A stretch of DNA of 64,000 nt from Himantopus leucocephalus (GCA_003993805.1 RSEF01000001.1:153115213-153179212), one strand, 5' to 3'. Numbered from the stretch's first letter, positions 33,359-47,610 are shown. Made by a program: numbers and translations. The notes: generated from the sequence alone by a model not told the origin.

Positions 33359-36300
33359 TCTCCAGGGAGGACCCAAAAGATGAACTGCTGACCCTACCAA
33401 GCTCAGTAAGAAGCTGACTATGGACTTAGAGAGGGCTAGAACTTCAACCAAAGGAAACCGATCTATAAAAATTCACAGCATTGCTCATAATCATTCTGAA
33501 ATACATGATCAGTCTTCAGACTGATGCTTTCTTAACACCTAATTGCTTTCTGAGGAAATTTTAACGTGGCCAAATGAGTCCCATCAAACTGATTACTTTG
33601 TAATAATTAATAATTAGTAATTAATAATTAAATTTCTGTTAATACATAACTTTCTTTTCATTATATTATGTTACGGTATACCATAGTATATTGTATAGCA
33701 GCATTAATTATGGCTAATACTCATTGTATAATATAACACTCCAGGACTGTCAAATTTCATATTTTTTTACCAAAAGTAAATGCTGATTGTTTTTGTTCTG
33801 AAAGTTCCTTTCCCCAGTTTTAGAGTGGTAGTGAATAAAAGTTTTCAACATTTTAAATATTTGTAGCCTTAAGGATCAAAAAATGGAAAAAAGCTTTCTT
33901 TCTAACCTGCTATATTTGAACTGAAAGAAGATTGTTGTTAAAAAAATAACAACCTAGGAAGCAAACCCAATCTCATTAGTTTTTAGGAGGCCTGATTCAA
34001 TAGTTTTTGCATGCTTTGAGGTTGTGAGGCTGAAACTCTTTCCTGTTTACCTGTAGGCTCATGGTGAGAAGTAACTCTGGCAGCTGACAAAGACTGACAG
34101 TTGATTCAGTTTTTATATGTGAAAGTGAGAGGAGTCAAGGCAGGAACTTGAGTCTCTGTCCTGCAATCATGTTTAATATAAAACTCCCCAATGCTTCTGC
34201 ATATAAAACAGTTTAATAAGGAACTCTAGCTTGAGGAATCACCCAAATGTTTTGGCCACCATTCAAAAAAAAGCAACTAAGCACCTGCTTATACTGAGGA
34301 TCCTGATTATCCCCATTATTTTTGTGGTAGACTGTGAAAGGATGAACATCGAGTGCAGACCACAGTCCTCACTGTCTCAGGAGCATGCCTCGGGAGTCAT
34401 TATTACTGGAAATAATCCCTGGGAAATCAATGGAAGAACTTAACTTCAAGAGAATAAGGATTTTATTTGCTGTTTTTAAAAACTCTTGATTGCATAGAAA
34501 ATTATGCAAGCATACGTACATCGCAAAAGGAATTCTTACTTGTCTGTTAAAACCCCCAGATAAAGAACCTTGTAAAGGTCTGTTTCTCTCCGTTGCCTAT
34601 ATTCAAGAGTGCCTTAAATGACTGGCTGTGGTGTAGACATCTGCAGCACAAATGCCCAGAGCTAGGTGAGACAACCCCACCCCTTCCTCAGATAACCCAA
34701 ACATGAGGTCTCTCCACAGGCTCAGAAACTCCGCAGGCTGCGGGCTGAGGTACCAGATCTGCTGTCATCCGGGGGAGGGAGGAAGCACCCTGTGATGAGG
34801 TCTGCCTGCCTGGAGGAACACGGGCCCAGCAGTGCTCTCTGCACAAGGCAGGGTGGCTCTGAGCAGTGCTGGGGAAGGAGGTCCTAGCACCCTCAGTGCA
34901 GTAATCCGGAGTACTGGCTGCGGCAGTGGAAGATGCTTCAGTCTGGACAGGCTCGGGCTCTCTACTCCCACTTTTTGGGATAATCCCCTAAGCACACGGC
35001 TGGGACGTGTACCCTTTGCTGTCCTTTTGGTGAAGCTGGACCACTCTGCTGAGAGGAAACCAAGGTCTGATGGACCAGGTCCTGCAAGTAGTAATAACCT
35101 AGGAAGAAACCTATTTCTGAAACCTACCGTCCACTGAGAGCTGGACAACGCTGAGCTCTGGCCCTTGTTTACTAAAGTCATTTATGTAGTTCATACAATG
35201 CATCTCCCATGGAAAAGTCTGTGGTGCACAGGCTTGCTGGCACATCAAGTCCTGCTTTGTCAGCTCAGCTTTGCTGAGAAGAATGGATTAGATTCCTCTC
35301 TGTTCTAGCTTCTGTGGACTTTTGACATGTTTTATGCCTAAACCACAGATCTAGCTCTTCTTAAAGAGAAGATTAAACCCAAACCATCATAGCTGAGTGC
35401 TTGAGTTATGAAACTGTTTTATAAAAGTGCATGTTGGTGACATTTCTATTCTCTCTTCCTCTGCCAACATCCCAAATTCAGGGAGTGACACTTCCCTCCC
35501 CCATAAGGTTTTTAAAATAAAACACACACATGCCTAGGTGAAGAGACTTCAAGGCTGTGGAAAGGACATGTACGCATATATGTCCAGGGCTTGTCTTCTA
35601 AATCATAACAAAAAAGGAGACACAGGTCTGTCTTTAGGGTTGCAGTCTGGATTGTTGGAAGTGTTTTCTTTCTCAGCCTGCTGTTTTGGTTGGTGGGGGA
35701 ATCCACTTTGGGGTGCCAATCGCCTCTGCATCTGCACGCAGAGAGCCTGGGTGCCACCTGGGGTTCAGCGCGGAGATGCCTGCTCCTCAAAGGCAGCCTG
35801 TCCTCTTGCCTCTGCTCTTGTGTGGAACTTGCCTCTACTCGCTTTCAGGCTAATGGTTTTATGTAGTGCTCAGACTCAGAAATGCCTTTCATTTGAATGG
35901 GTACATCCAGCCAAAGGAAACAGGCTTTTAGGGGCAGAAGAGATTTTATGCACAGAGGACATAACTCCTGATGTTCCAGCATGCCTGACTTTCACCTAGA
36001 GACCCCCTGTGCATAAAAGTGTCATACACCATATGTACATCAAATGCCTGTCCAGACTGCAGTGGATGATGCTCCTTTAAATAACTTTTTTTTTTCCTTC
36101 CTCTGTTGGGCATTGCAACACTGAAGTCATGTTGAGAATATTGCTCTAAGCCTCTTCTAAAAATGAGGGTTAGGACCTCAAGCCATTACTTAGTCATTTC
36201 TACACTTCATCGCAGAAGCTTCACTCAACAGTAAAATGTTCTTGGTCAGTAATGTAGCAGACACTGCAAATTCTCTCTTCCATGGAGGTGATTAGAGTCA

Positions 36301-39300
36301 TCTCCTCTGGCCACCTGCATATTCTCAGTGTGAAACAGAAATCATGTGTAGGGCATGGCAGTAGGTACCAAACTGCAGTGGAAGAGTAATATGGATTTTT
36401 TTTACTGTACTTGAAAAAGCGAAGACAATTAGAAGTAAGGAAGGAGTTAATCGTTGCAAAATACGCGGTCATTTCCTGAGCCCTGTGGTTGGATGAGTAC
36501 AAACTTTCAACTATTTCTAATTCTTCTCTGTCATTTAAGAGGCTTTCAAGGTGCACTGTACATCCCAGATCAGGTAAGGAGTACAGCTTTTCACTTCTTG
36601 ATCGTTTATTCAAAACTGGTTTTCAGTGGAGTCAGAGTCAGTCAAGTCTGATTTGTTCTCCCTCCTATTATTTACATCTGAAGGGAGAACAAAGTTCATT
36701 GCAATCAAAGAAGTACATGTGTGTCTTTGTGCCAGATGGCTGTAAGCTGTAGAAATAAAGAACAAACTGTATGGGTTAATAATAGAGCAATGATAATGAA
36801 GAAATTATGTTACACGTAGGAAGTCAGAATTATTACAGCAAATGCTGCCGTAAAAGAGAAAGAAAACGCTTACCGCCAGTTTTAAGGAGTTCACTCTGCA
36901 CTATCAAAATAAGGGGTTATCAGGTGTATAGTTTTCTTTAGTACGGAGAGTAGTAAAAATCATAGCGTGTCTTCAATGGTATTTTTAAAAGGAGGAAGAA
37001 TGAGCTTCTACATATTGGGGGAGAAAAAAAAAACAAAACAGTCAATTTTGGACCAGTTTTATGTGTAAATCTGGACCTGAAATCTATCTTTAGCTATTGC
37101 AGAGTCACGTATTGTAGTCATCCTGAGACTGTTCCTGAGGTCTGCAGCAACGAAACATACACACAGAAGTGACTGTGGAACCATATCATTAAATGATATA
37201 ATTTCATCGGGGTCTTTTGATGCATAAAAACTGAACTCAGACAGACGGGCACCAGAAGGAAGTCTCGTAACACAGTGCGCTCTTGCATACTGCATTTGTT
37301 GTCTCTTAATAGACAGGGAGAGAGACTATTTGCGTGAAGGTTTTTTTAATAGTTCAGAAACAAGCACAAAATAGCCATCTGTAGGGCAGTTATTCTAATA
37401 ATGCGCTGTCACCAGGTCGCCCTACAGAAAGTGAAATTGTATGTGCTGTGAGGATCCCTAGGTGAAGTCATACACTGGAGAGTCAGGTTTTTGGCATTTG
37501 CTTTTTTTTAAGTCTTTGCCTGTAATAAGTTTTAATGTTTGGACATTGGCTCCTTGAGTGTGCTCAGTGTTTGGTATAAACACTTTCTGGATTTTATACA
37601 TAGTGGTCGAGAGAATCTAGCTGGGGTTTTCAAAAGCATTCATTTGATTCAGACATGTAAATCTGTTTGGACTTCATTCCTAAATCTCCTCCACCTTACT
37701 TGTGAGATTGCTACTATGGCAGCCCTTGGACCGCTGTAATGAATTTCACCCTTAAAAGACTCTGTGAGCTACAGAAGTTTTGTCCCTGTCACCTACAGAT
37801 GGGGAATGCGGATGAATCCCAGTTGACGCTAGACTTATGCCCTGGTTTTTGCAGCTCCCCAGTGCAGGTGATCTGACCAAGAAACACAGGTCTTCCCTTG
37901 TAAACAGCTGTACGTCAGTTTAGACCCAGCCAGAGAGCATGTCAACATTCTGCTGGGGAAGAGACTACGGCACGGGTAGAAGCATTTGCATCAGCCTTAG
38001 TCTTCTCAGTTGGAGTATCGGTGCTCAGCAATTTGGAGTTCCTTACAGCTCTGCATGGCCTTAGCTGCTAAATACTTGCAGCCTGCACTACAGCCTGCTA
38101 GATGAAAGCTGGCTGAGGCGTGCCTACCCGTCCTGCAGTCACATTTCCAAGTTACTGCACAGGCACAGCTCAAGGGAAAGTACTCAGCAGCTTTGTGTGG
38201 GAAGAGCAAAGTTAACCCAGGCCTCCCCTGGCACCAACCAGCAGCTCACCCACCGCTTCTGCCTTCAGTTTTTAGCGTCCCTGCAGGTACATTTATTGAA
38301 AATGTGTATTCACCTTCTCTTTCAGGGTGGGTTTGGGTTCAACTCAGACATATCTGCCTGTGCAGACAATTTTGCTCTCAGTGATGACTGCAAGTGCAGG
38401 AAAGGCCAGCTGCGGGGATTAAAAATGTTTGCCCTCAGTGCCCTTTTTCAGCATGAGTGTCTTTGTTTGGTGTGGGAAAAGGGTGTAGTCCTCAGCTCTC
38501 TGTCAGAGGGAGGCGTACGTTATATGTAGCGGCATAATGGGATGGAAGAGAAACAAACCCTAGAAAAGCCATTCCTTGTATGGTAAATGTGGTCTCCCCC
38601 AGTAACTGCTGTGTTCTGGTCAAGTGGCTAGGGGGGAGAAACCCAGCAGCCCACAACCTGGCCTCATGAAGTTATCCTGTGGTGTGCTCCCTCGGTCCTG
38701 CTCAAAAATGAAGAGACACCAAGACTATTCCTCAATGTGTTTAAAAGATGTGGTGGTGTTTTGCACATGTATTGCCACCTAACGACTTCATATTTGCATA
38801 GTTTCCAGATAAAAAATTGTTTTGAAGCAGAAGACCAGGGGGCTTCACTGCTGACAACTAATGCTTGCAAAGCCTTCAAATGGACAGAAGGACATTTTTT
38901 TTTGTGTCAGGCATATTTATTGGCACTGTTTTCGTGCTTTTTACAGCATGCAAAATGAGCTTGAAAACGGAGCTCTCTGAAAAATGACTTCATGGAAATG
39001 GGAGCATTTGGCCATTGACAACTGCCTCAAAAATTCCTGGATGAAATGAGCTCATTTTATAAGTAAATGTCTTTGGGACTGTTGTTTGGGCTTGTTTTCT
39101 CTTACTGCCAGCTCTCGAATGGGAAGGTCAAGTCGGTGTTCCTCCTGGGCTTACTATTTATATGCAGGAAACCTGAGAGGGACTCTTTGCCTGAGAGCTA
39201 GGGATGTTATTTTAAAATAAATTTTAAATGAGTAATATAATCCAATTTTTGTCTAAATTTAGTTTCTAATCAATAAGAAATATCCCACAGGGTTAATTTT

Positions 39301-40600
39301 CTACATCCTTTGAATCTGGTAATGTCAGTTTGATCTGCTCTCTTTTTGTACATTTTTGATCAGAAGCCTTCCGTCCTTACTGAAATTTTCCACTGGTAGT
39401 CTTATTTTTCAGTATTGAGTATCTAACTGAAGCTAAATACTCAGACAGAGGAAGAGAGAGAGAGAGCTGCACAAGGTCCATGCAACAGCTCAGTTTTTTT
39501 AAATGCTGGATTTTATCTTTCATTGATATTGTAACAGAGAGATTCTGCCTTTTTGCGCACAAACTGATGAAGGCCCAAGAGTTGTTCAGGCTGGGGCAAG
39601 GCATCTATAAGCTTGTTCATCAAGAGCTGCACATTTTTGTCACATTTTCACACTACTGCATGAGGAATTCAGGCTCAGCAGCTGATGAATTGAAAATAAT
39701 TTTACCATCACATCCTCTCTCTCCCATCTACTGATTAAGTCTTGAAATAACAGAAACTACACACCAGTACAGTCATGATGAAGCAGCTAGGGTTACTTAC
39801 TACCAGATACACTGCACCTGATCTGATTCAGATCTGCAAAAATAAGAAGGAAAGATATCAAGTCACCAAAAAGTATGTGCTTTTTTATCTTCTCTTCATC
39901 TTCAGATGTGGATATTATGCATTTTTAGTAATGCTACACAGGTACGTTTTACAGCTAGTGAACTGTGTTTTAAAGCGATGAAAGGCAGTGTTATCAGTAC
40001 TTGTCACTGTTTGGTGTTATCTTTAGATGTGCTTCTTTTAATTCTTTTTTTTTTATAACAACTGATTCTTAAAAGATTTTCTCTTTCTGCAGCTCTTACT
40101 CATAGAGGAAATCTGATCTGCTACAGCACGGAAACATCAGTGGTGACCACGGCGAGACAAATTCCTTAGGGACCTGCCTGTAAGTCTGATCAACATTTAA
40201 GATGAAAAGTTTTGCATTTTCTTTGGCAGGATGTTACACGCAGAGTTTAGCTGTATGAGGCAATTGCTGAGGCAATAAGGGAATATTCAGGAACACAAGC
40301 CTCTGCTTTGAGTAGGTGAGTAAGCACAAAGAAAGGAATCATCTTGTAAAGACTTTTTCTTTCTTTCTTTTTTTTCCCCCACAACTTTTCAAAAATATGA
40401 TCGGTCTTTGAGACTCTCTAAATCATGCCCGATTGAAATCCTGTTCTCCCAGGATCCCGGGTACACTGAGTAGACCCCAATTCTGGGCTACAATGGTTCA
40501 GCGGCTGAAGGCTGGGAGAATAAGCCTTTCATACTTGTATTACTTCATCTTGTGACAGTCTGGCAGTGCAGAGATCAAAGGGAAATCCTGGAGCGCGGGG
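33359..40600. other. Long AT-rich non-coding stretch
   Basis: Open frames reach 153 codons (35538-35999, +) without a recognised domain. 34.75-35.15 kb and 38.2-38.3 kb are locally GC-richer. 36540-36573 is bounded by good splice consensus but is only 34 nt. (GA)n occurs at 39452-39467 and (TTTC)n near 40353-40375. Confidence 0.55.
33601..33632. repeat. TAATTA-rich mini-repeat
   Basis: taataattaataattagtaa and its continuation form a degenerate 7-8-bp tandem array and an almost perfect palindrome. It contains many TAAT homeodomain core words, which is expected by composition alone. Confidence 0.65.
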
Positions 40601-40620
40601 TGTGTGTGTGTGTGTGTGTG
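40601..40620. repeat. (TG)10 microsatellite
   Basis: Perfect dinucleotide run after gagcgcgggg; likely polymorphic. Confidence 0.95.
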
Positions 40621-43162
40621 ATGGGAGGTAGGGTAGGAAACCGTGGATAAGCAGGAACAGAAATGGTGAGGGAAAGAAAAAAAAAAGAGAAGATGAAAAA
40701 TGGTAGTACGAAATCGAGGTAGATGAGGACAGAGGGCAGTGTCTGGACAGCGGTTAAGGGGAGGAAGATAGACTTTGGGTTACATGCTACAGATGACGTA
40801 AGTGGGTTGTAGAGGACAGCAAGTCGTGATCCTTTCAGCTCTTTTCCTCAAAGACTCAGGAGAAAACAACCTGAAATATCCAGGTCTCAGTAACCTAAAA
40901 ATAATGTTCAGGGCAAAGTAGGTTTGTCTGCACCCTCTAGTGGTCTAGACAGAAAATACGTTTTTACCCAACTAATTTTTCCCTGCATCCTTTTGCTGGG
41001 AATGGTCGTACTCTGGTCTTTAGTTTCCCTGACACATCTGTAACAACAACAGTTCTTAGCCTCTGAAATACGATGGCTGCATCCAAACTCCTTTTTGGGA
41101 ATGGTCTTTGGTCTATGATAACTCCTAAACTGCACAGGATGGTTGTGTGGGGCCCAGAGTTGCTTGAGGGAGGGAATCAAAACGGTACCAGAAATTTAAC
41201 AGCCCAAGGAAGTGAATTTCATGGCCTGAACCTAGCTTCTGAAAGCATTTAATTTACTAATATTGACATACCCTTTGTGTGGTAACAGCTCCCTTGTGCA
41301 TGTGGACTATGGTATAGGCCTCAGTCATCTAAGATTAAATATTACAGAAGAATCCTTTAGCACAGAAAATCAATCAACAGCCCATTCAGAGGGAGCCCAT
41401 TCAGATCAGAGGCCCGTCTCCCTGATCAGCCCTCATCTACTTGCTGCTGGAGAACACATGCTGACGGGGAGATAGGACTGCAGGAAAAGGCAAAGTAGCC
41501 TTGTGATTTTGGTGACTGAGTGATGTCCTGGGAAATTAGATTCTGCCACTGATTCCACCTGAAAGTCTTGTGTGATGCTGAGAAAAGGGCATCTCCTTAA
41601 GAAATAGATACATGAGAAATGCCTGAAATGGAGGTGAGGTGGAACTTCAAAACCTCATCTCAAAGTGGGGACAATTCTCATACAGTCTCTGACTACTAGG
41701 CAATTATACCCTAGTAGTTGCATCTCATAACTTAGGACAGCAGTTCTTAAGATAGAAGTCCTTAAGATAGCAGTACTTAAGATGCTTAAGAACAAGTCTA
41801 GAGCAGATATCCAGTTGCAATTATAGAGCAATTGGATTTTGACAGGACTGGGAGAGCTGGCCTAGTGCCAGTAAGTAGCATGCTTAAAGCACATCAGTAA
41901 GACTGGGTTTCTTCTTCAGAAATACAAGTGCTTTCTCTTCAAACACAGCCAAGGAGGAGGAAATAGTGTAACTCCTCCTTTAGAGCACTCTCCTAGGAGA
42001 AAGTGCATGTACGTTCAACATTCTCTTTGGAAAGTATTTAAAGCCTTATCCACCTCCTTCCTTGCTAGCTAGTGAGTATGCTAGCTACCGCAGTCTGGGC
42101 TGATTTGCACCTGGCCAGTTGAAGCTGGAAGAGCAAGCAGTGGTCATTGGACAAAAAAAAGAGCAGATGCCTGAAATAGTGTTCAGCTAGAAGGCAAAAT
42201 ACCTGATCTATACTCTCATCTTCAAGGACACTCTTTCGCATTAAGTAGTCACTGGATAACCCCAAAGGCCAATCGAAAGAGTAGAGACCAGGCCATGCCT
42301 CTCCCTTCCAGACGACTGCTCCTGTCACTAGGCTAGAGAATCTCTTGCCCTCCTGCATGGTGTTTTCATCTGTCACTGAGCTGTCATATCTATAATTTTT
42401 TATTGCGCATCTTTGATGTGAAATATGGGCAGTACCCAGCAGCTTTGTGGTTAAAACAATCTCCTGCTCAGATAATAAGTTCCATGGTCAGACTCGGGAG
42501 GCAACTTGAGGCATCTATTTCCTGACCTTAACCGCTACTCTATCATTTAGACAGGGAAGGGAAGTGTTTCTCTTCTATCAACAATCTTAAAAGATTGTAG
42601 CAAATCATATTCGGTCCCCAGAAAGAAAAGGCAACAGGGAATCTTCATAAAAGGAAACTTCACAAAGAGGTTCAAGGCTCAGGTCTCCCAGTAGTTTTCC
42701 TGTATCAGAGAGGATGTTCTGTGAGACTCACTAATATTTTTTTCCAAGTTTTCATGTTTCCAAGACTCATCCATAGTCTCCTCCGAATGACCTGTGTATG
42801 TAGCATTTGAAGAGTGCTGAGTTCACGCTGTACCTCATCATTTTGCTCACTCTTTCAGATCCTATTCTGAGACACCTAAGTCTTCATTGGTGTCTTAATC
42901 CTTTCACCCATGTGACGATCATCTTACAGAGCCTGAAATCCTGTTTCAGATCTGGCTTCAAGGGGTTAAGCTTTCAGAAAGAGACACCAACTCTGAGTTC
43001 CTCATTTTCAGGTTCTTATTAAAAGACACCTGGGTCTAACTTGCAGAAGTATTGAGTACTCACAGATCCAGATATAGTCAATAGAAATGTGGCTTTGAAA
43101 CAGTAACATTTTATGTAATGCGAAAAGCTCTTAGAAATCAGGTCCTAGGGAACTCAGGAGCC
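40621..43162. other. Non-coding DNA with possible very old repeats
   Basis: No supported gene. A three-copy tandem of about 15 bp (agttcttaagatag type) is at 41742-41784. Words at 42300-42345 and 42430-42545 (cactaggctaga, ttgtggttaaaacaatctcc) resemble the tRNA-like arms of old amniote SINEs, but divergence is too high to call one. Confidence 0.5.
41742..41784. repeat. Short tandem repeat, three copies of about 15 bp
   Basis: Units agttcttaagataga, agtccttaagatagc and agtacttaagatg follow each other directly; a fourth ttaag remnant follows. Confidence 0.75.
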
Positions 43163-43290
43163 TCCATGCCTCACTTTCCTGTTTGTAATACAGGGTTAAA
43201 TAATCTTCAAACTAAATGATGGCTGCAAAGAAAAAATTCATGGGTTTTTATGAAGTACTTTGATGCTACAACAGTGGATGCCACAAAAAT
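43163..43290 (-). mobile_element. MIR-type (CORE) SINE relic, antisense
   Basis: atgcctcactttcctgtttg (43166-43185), then taatacagggttaaataatc, matches the complement of the MIR core (the CCTCA-TTTCC-TCTGTAAA-ATGGG-TAAT series). Further on, gaagtactttgatgctacaa (43252-43271) corresponds to the AAGTGCTTTGA-type end found in related old amniote SINEs. Divergence is strong. No length or score was computed. Confidence 0.5.
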
Positions 43291-46200
43291 GCCTGCAAAT
43301 AAAATATTTATTTGGTATTGAGGACAAGAATTTGAACAGTGCACTGTACATAGGGCACTGTGTGACTCATTGAACAATGAGGAGAAGAGAGTCTAAAGCT
43401 TTCTGATGGGGGTATTTTGCCTTTGGAAAATTGCTCGGAGGGAATTGGTTCCAACAAAGATCGAATGGAAATGGGCAGGCTTAAACTTGTCCATTTTCCA
43501 GCCAGCTGACTTGTGAGGTTTCTTGGCAGCTGGTTCTCTTCAGCTTGTTGATTTCCAGCTTTTCACTAGTAGGATCATTAAACTGCAAAGCAACCAGGGG
43601 AACCTGCTGATGAAATTCAGGCTCCCAGGCTCTTCAGCTGTTTATTTGTCTGGGCTGCTATAGTAGTAACCTTCCTGAGGTATATGAGCATTGTGAGTAT
43701 TTTGGCAAGGAAGGAAAAGACGTTTTCGTTATGGACACCTTCCCCTCCCCTCAATCCCAGGTCTTTGCAAAGCTGATGATCTCAGTTACTCAGTGCTTAA
43801 ATAATCAGTGCAATGATCAGAGCTGTTGTGGTCTTTAGAAATGCAGAGTTAGTCAAAAAGTTGGCAGCTTATCCATGATTGCAGCTAACAGAAGTTGACT
43901 GCTAGTACAAGAATGTGAGACTGAGTTAAGCAGGAGCAAGATCAAGCCCTCAGGTTGAACTAAACACCGCTTTACACATTTCACACAACATCTCTTTATA
44001 AGCCCAATTTGTGACCTAAATCTGTACATACTTGTCAAAGAAAATATCTGGAACCCACTCTTTCACACGAAGAAGTGCCTTCATAGTTACGCATTTCTCC
44101 CTTTGGGCATATATCGTTAGCACCTCTAAGAGGATGAAGAATGAACTCATCACTGAGATGTTTCAGGTTCAGCATCTGTTAAATGTTTGAGATTTGAGAT
44201 CATATATACTTGTGAAAGCTTTTTTTTCATCTTTTTAAATGAAAAAAAATCCATCAACAACACTTCTCAGAGAAACTACCAGGACATGGTGCAGTTTTAC
44301 ATGTTATAGTGGGCTGATAGGTTTGCTCAACTCACATGCCTATTCCTGCTAATGTTTGTGGGCTGCCTTACATGACTACATGAACCCCGACATGAGAGAG
44401 GCTGAGATCACAACCGATCTGAATATCAGCGACATAGATGGTTGGTCTACCCTCAGCTTGAAAATGTTGACACTGAGTGGGGTGAATTCTCAGCACCTCC
44501 CCGTTTTGCTGCTGCAGTACTGCAGAAACGAACTTTGAAGTCTCTCACAGCAGTGCCTAGGGATCACTTTGTTATATGGGGAACACCAGTATGTGGAAAG
44601 ATTATTCCTATGCCAGTTAGCAGTAGGAGAGCAGAGAGAGATAAATTGTACTACGGAAATACCAGCTTCTTTGATTGTGCTTGCTCTTCTGGCTGCTTTA
44701 ACTTGTCTCTAGGACTAGAGTAGTCATGAGTGTAGAAGGAAAAATAGGTGGTCAGAAACATCTTTGCTTCTTCTAAAGAGCATGGGGGCACCTGGGGATT
44801 TGACTTCCTCGTGTTTGAAATAAAAAAGGTAGTGTTGCAGCTTGCCGTTGCCGACAATTTCACGGTTCAGACTAATGTGCTGCAGGAGCTGTAAATGCTT
44901 CTCTACCCCCACCTGCCTCAGCAAAGAGAAAAGTTCTCATCTCCCATATATCATCAGCTTAAACTTTTCAAGTAAATCTGAAAAAAAGAAATTAATAAGT
45001 AGGGGGTTGTTCACAAAGGACTGGCCAGAAATTCAAAGTGTGCCAGGCATTAGAAATAAAGTCATGCTTGTGTATCAAAGATATTTTGGTGTCCAGCTGT
45101 GGGGCCAAGAAAGCTGAATGCTAAATGCTTTTGCTTCCTGTTGCCTTCAACAGAACATAAATGTATTCACTGAGTCCTGGCACATTCATAAGTTGGGTCT
45201 GTCATGTGTTGAATCAAGCAGGATTTGGTGTAGGATTTGCAGCCTGTTTTTTGTAACCACATGGAATACTCTGCCATTTTTTCTGAGGTACAATCTTATT
45301 GCTTTGATCCCAGGCTGAAAAAGATGAAAGGCATTTTGAGCAGTTAGCTTGAGACTCACGGTGACATTCTCCCAAAAGGGGAGATAACACCAACAAGCTC
45401 TTCAGTGGCTCTGTGGGCAGTGAAGACACTAGCCTATTTTCTTCCTAAAATTATGTGACTTGTGGTGGATTACTATATAGTGAACATTGTCATTATTGTC
45501 ACTGCACATATCTACAACATTCTTCTGAGTTATTATGGCCATAATGCACAGAAAACCATATGCCATTGCAGAAATCAGGGAAAGGAACTAAAAAAATTAG
45601 GTGGAATTATAAATGTCTGAACCCCAAGCTTTCATCCAATTGGCCAAATATTTTTATGCAATGCACAGAAACTTAGATAATCCTGGGACCTACACCCTTT
45701 ATCAAATTTGGATGGAATTAATGAGCACATTCACATTTATTGAGGGAAAGAGGGGAAATACACACCTGTGAATATAGACTGGAGATCCTTTTCAAACAAA
45801 GCTGAACAGCAGCTGGGCTCAGTAGTTTTTGGGGTTTTGTTTATATTCTTGCTTCTAAATTAATGATAAAGTGAACAAGTGGAAGTGCTTAATGCATGCT
45901 CTGGCTGACAGTCACCCAGGACTCTCACATTCCCTCCTGGATTCTCCCATGTCACATCCTTCCCCTGCAGATGAGGCCACATGCCCATCCACAAACCTCA
46001 TTTCTCAGGTAAGAAGGTGTACTGAAAAAACAGAATCTTTCACGTTTAAGTCCAAGCAGCCTATGCTGTTTCTGTGAACACTATTTATTGGCTGGATTAT
46101 AGAAAGCATTGTCTGGCCCAACATCTCTGTGCACGTTATCCCCACAGTGGTCCAAAGTGCTGCTGTGACCCTTTACTTTCTTCTGAGAAGAAAACAAACA

Positions 46201-47264
46201 TCAAAGTCTCCCCTGAAACAGATTCAGTCTGCGCTTTCTATGTCAACATTAATGCCTCAGTGCTCTCCTCCTCCGGAGGAGAAATGTGCTGTAGAGACTA
46301 TCTTGTGGGTGCATATTTCCTTTTTCAAGATCTGAGCCGAAGCTTAATTCTCTTGATGTGTAGCCATCAAAGGCAGTGAAGATAGACAACTCGCAGCAAT
46401 GCTGGTAAATAAAAATCTTACAGGCTGTTACGTGCTGTCTTATTGCTTCATGCACAACCGTTAAATGGAATTATATAGAAACAAAAAGTTAAGCTTGCAG
46501 CAATTAAACTACTAAATAGCTCTGAAGATCAAGATGAAATATTTTCAATTATATATATATTTATTTTATATTAATTTTGTACATATTTATTTCACTTATG
46601 CAACAAATTAATCCTAAACCATCCCTAAACTAAGTACTTTTGCACAACTACTCACACTGCTGAAACATGGTGCCATAGATTTTGGCAGTGCCCTACGTAC
46701 AGACAGTTGCAAATGACAGCACTTTTTGAACACACATCTGCAAGAGACTGTGACTTTAGCGTTAGGACTTTTTTTTCTACGTTAGAGCTACAAAGATTGT
46801 ACTGCTGCTGAATCACTAGTGTCAATGATGAAAAACAACAAGAGTGTTTCCCCAGTGGAGATACAGCCAAATATAGTATAATTTTTAAGAAGCCAGCATA
46901 GCATTCTAAGATCGGAATTATAGACTATGTAAATGTTCTTTGCAAATCAGTTTGTATCTGTCTTTTTGACACTGACAGTCCAGATGTCCTTAGTGGCAAA
47001 CCCCAAGGTAGAGTACTTTACTTGCTCTGTTTTATATACTTTTGATCTAATAGATCTCAAACGAAATAACTAGGTAGAAAAAATGGTGCTTCCCTACATT
47101 GGAAGGGTTTGGAAACCAACCTCTGTTATCATTATTAGAAACAGTCCCTTCACTTCATGTTTCAGTCTGGGTGGGTGAGAAACCTGTGCTTGTTCTTTGG
47201 CTAAAAATGCAGACTTCCATTTCTTCATTAAAGTTCCCATTACAGTTTCCACCAGTACTGAATG
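43291..47264. other. Non-coding DNA
   Basis: Frames of 93-101 codons (44442-44723, 44842-45117, 46074-46379) have no recognised domain. 45971-46008 is bounded by a strong acceptor (ccttcccctgcag) and donor (gtaaga) but is only 38 nt. 46549-46590 is (AT)n-rich. Confidence 0.55.
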
Positions 47265-47294
47265 CCCCCCCCCCCCCCCCCAAAAAAAAAAAAA
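47265..47294. repeat. Poly-C (17) joined to poly-A (13)
   Basis: Two homopolymers abut directly. Such a tract is prone to sequencing and assembly error, so the lengths are unreliable. Confidence 0.85.
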
Positions 47295-47610
47295 CCCAAA
47301 CATCTAGTTTAGGGCTCTTTTGTGCTGTTTATACGCTCTGTTTAAAATGTTATCAAGTCTTTTTTCACTTTTTGTATGCTTAAAAGCAGATTGTTTCAAC
47401 CACTACTTCCTTATTTCCCCTCCCTTCCTCTTAACTCTTTCATATACAATCTTTTAGATACCCGTGCTTTTCTTCTTCATTTACAGTCTATGAATAAGTT
47501 GATCTATGCAGCTTCCCAACCAACTGTGGGTATGAAAGCCAAGCAAACTTTCAGGTAGCTTCTCATCAGAAAAGCCAGACAGGGTTGAAGAGGTGGCAAC
47601 AGTTTGGAAG

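Noticed and set aside
35538..35999. 153-codon plus-strand frame
   Set aside because: Cys/Trp/Leu-rich without a domain, no ATG-linked regulatory context, opposite-strand frame over the same bases.
41544..41600. Possible further MIR fragment (attctgccactgattccacc region)
   Set aside because: Only scattered agreement with the MIR complement; the TTGGGCAA core is missing.
42300..42545. tRNA-like SINE arms (cactaggctaga; ttgtggttaaaacaatctcc)
   Set aside because: Suggestive of an old amniote repeat, but too diverged to define ends, family or orientation by eye.
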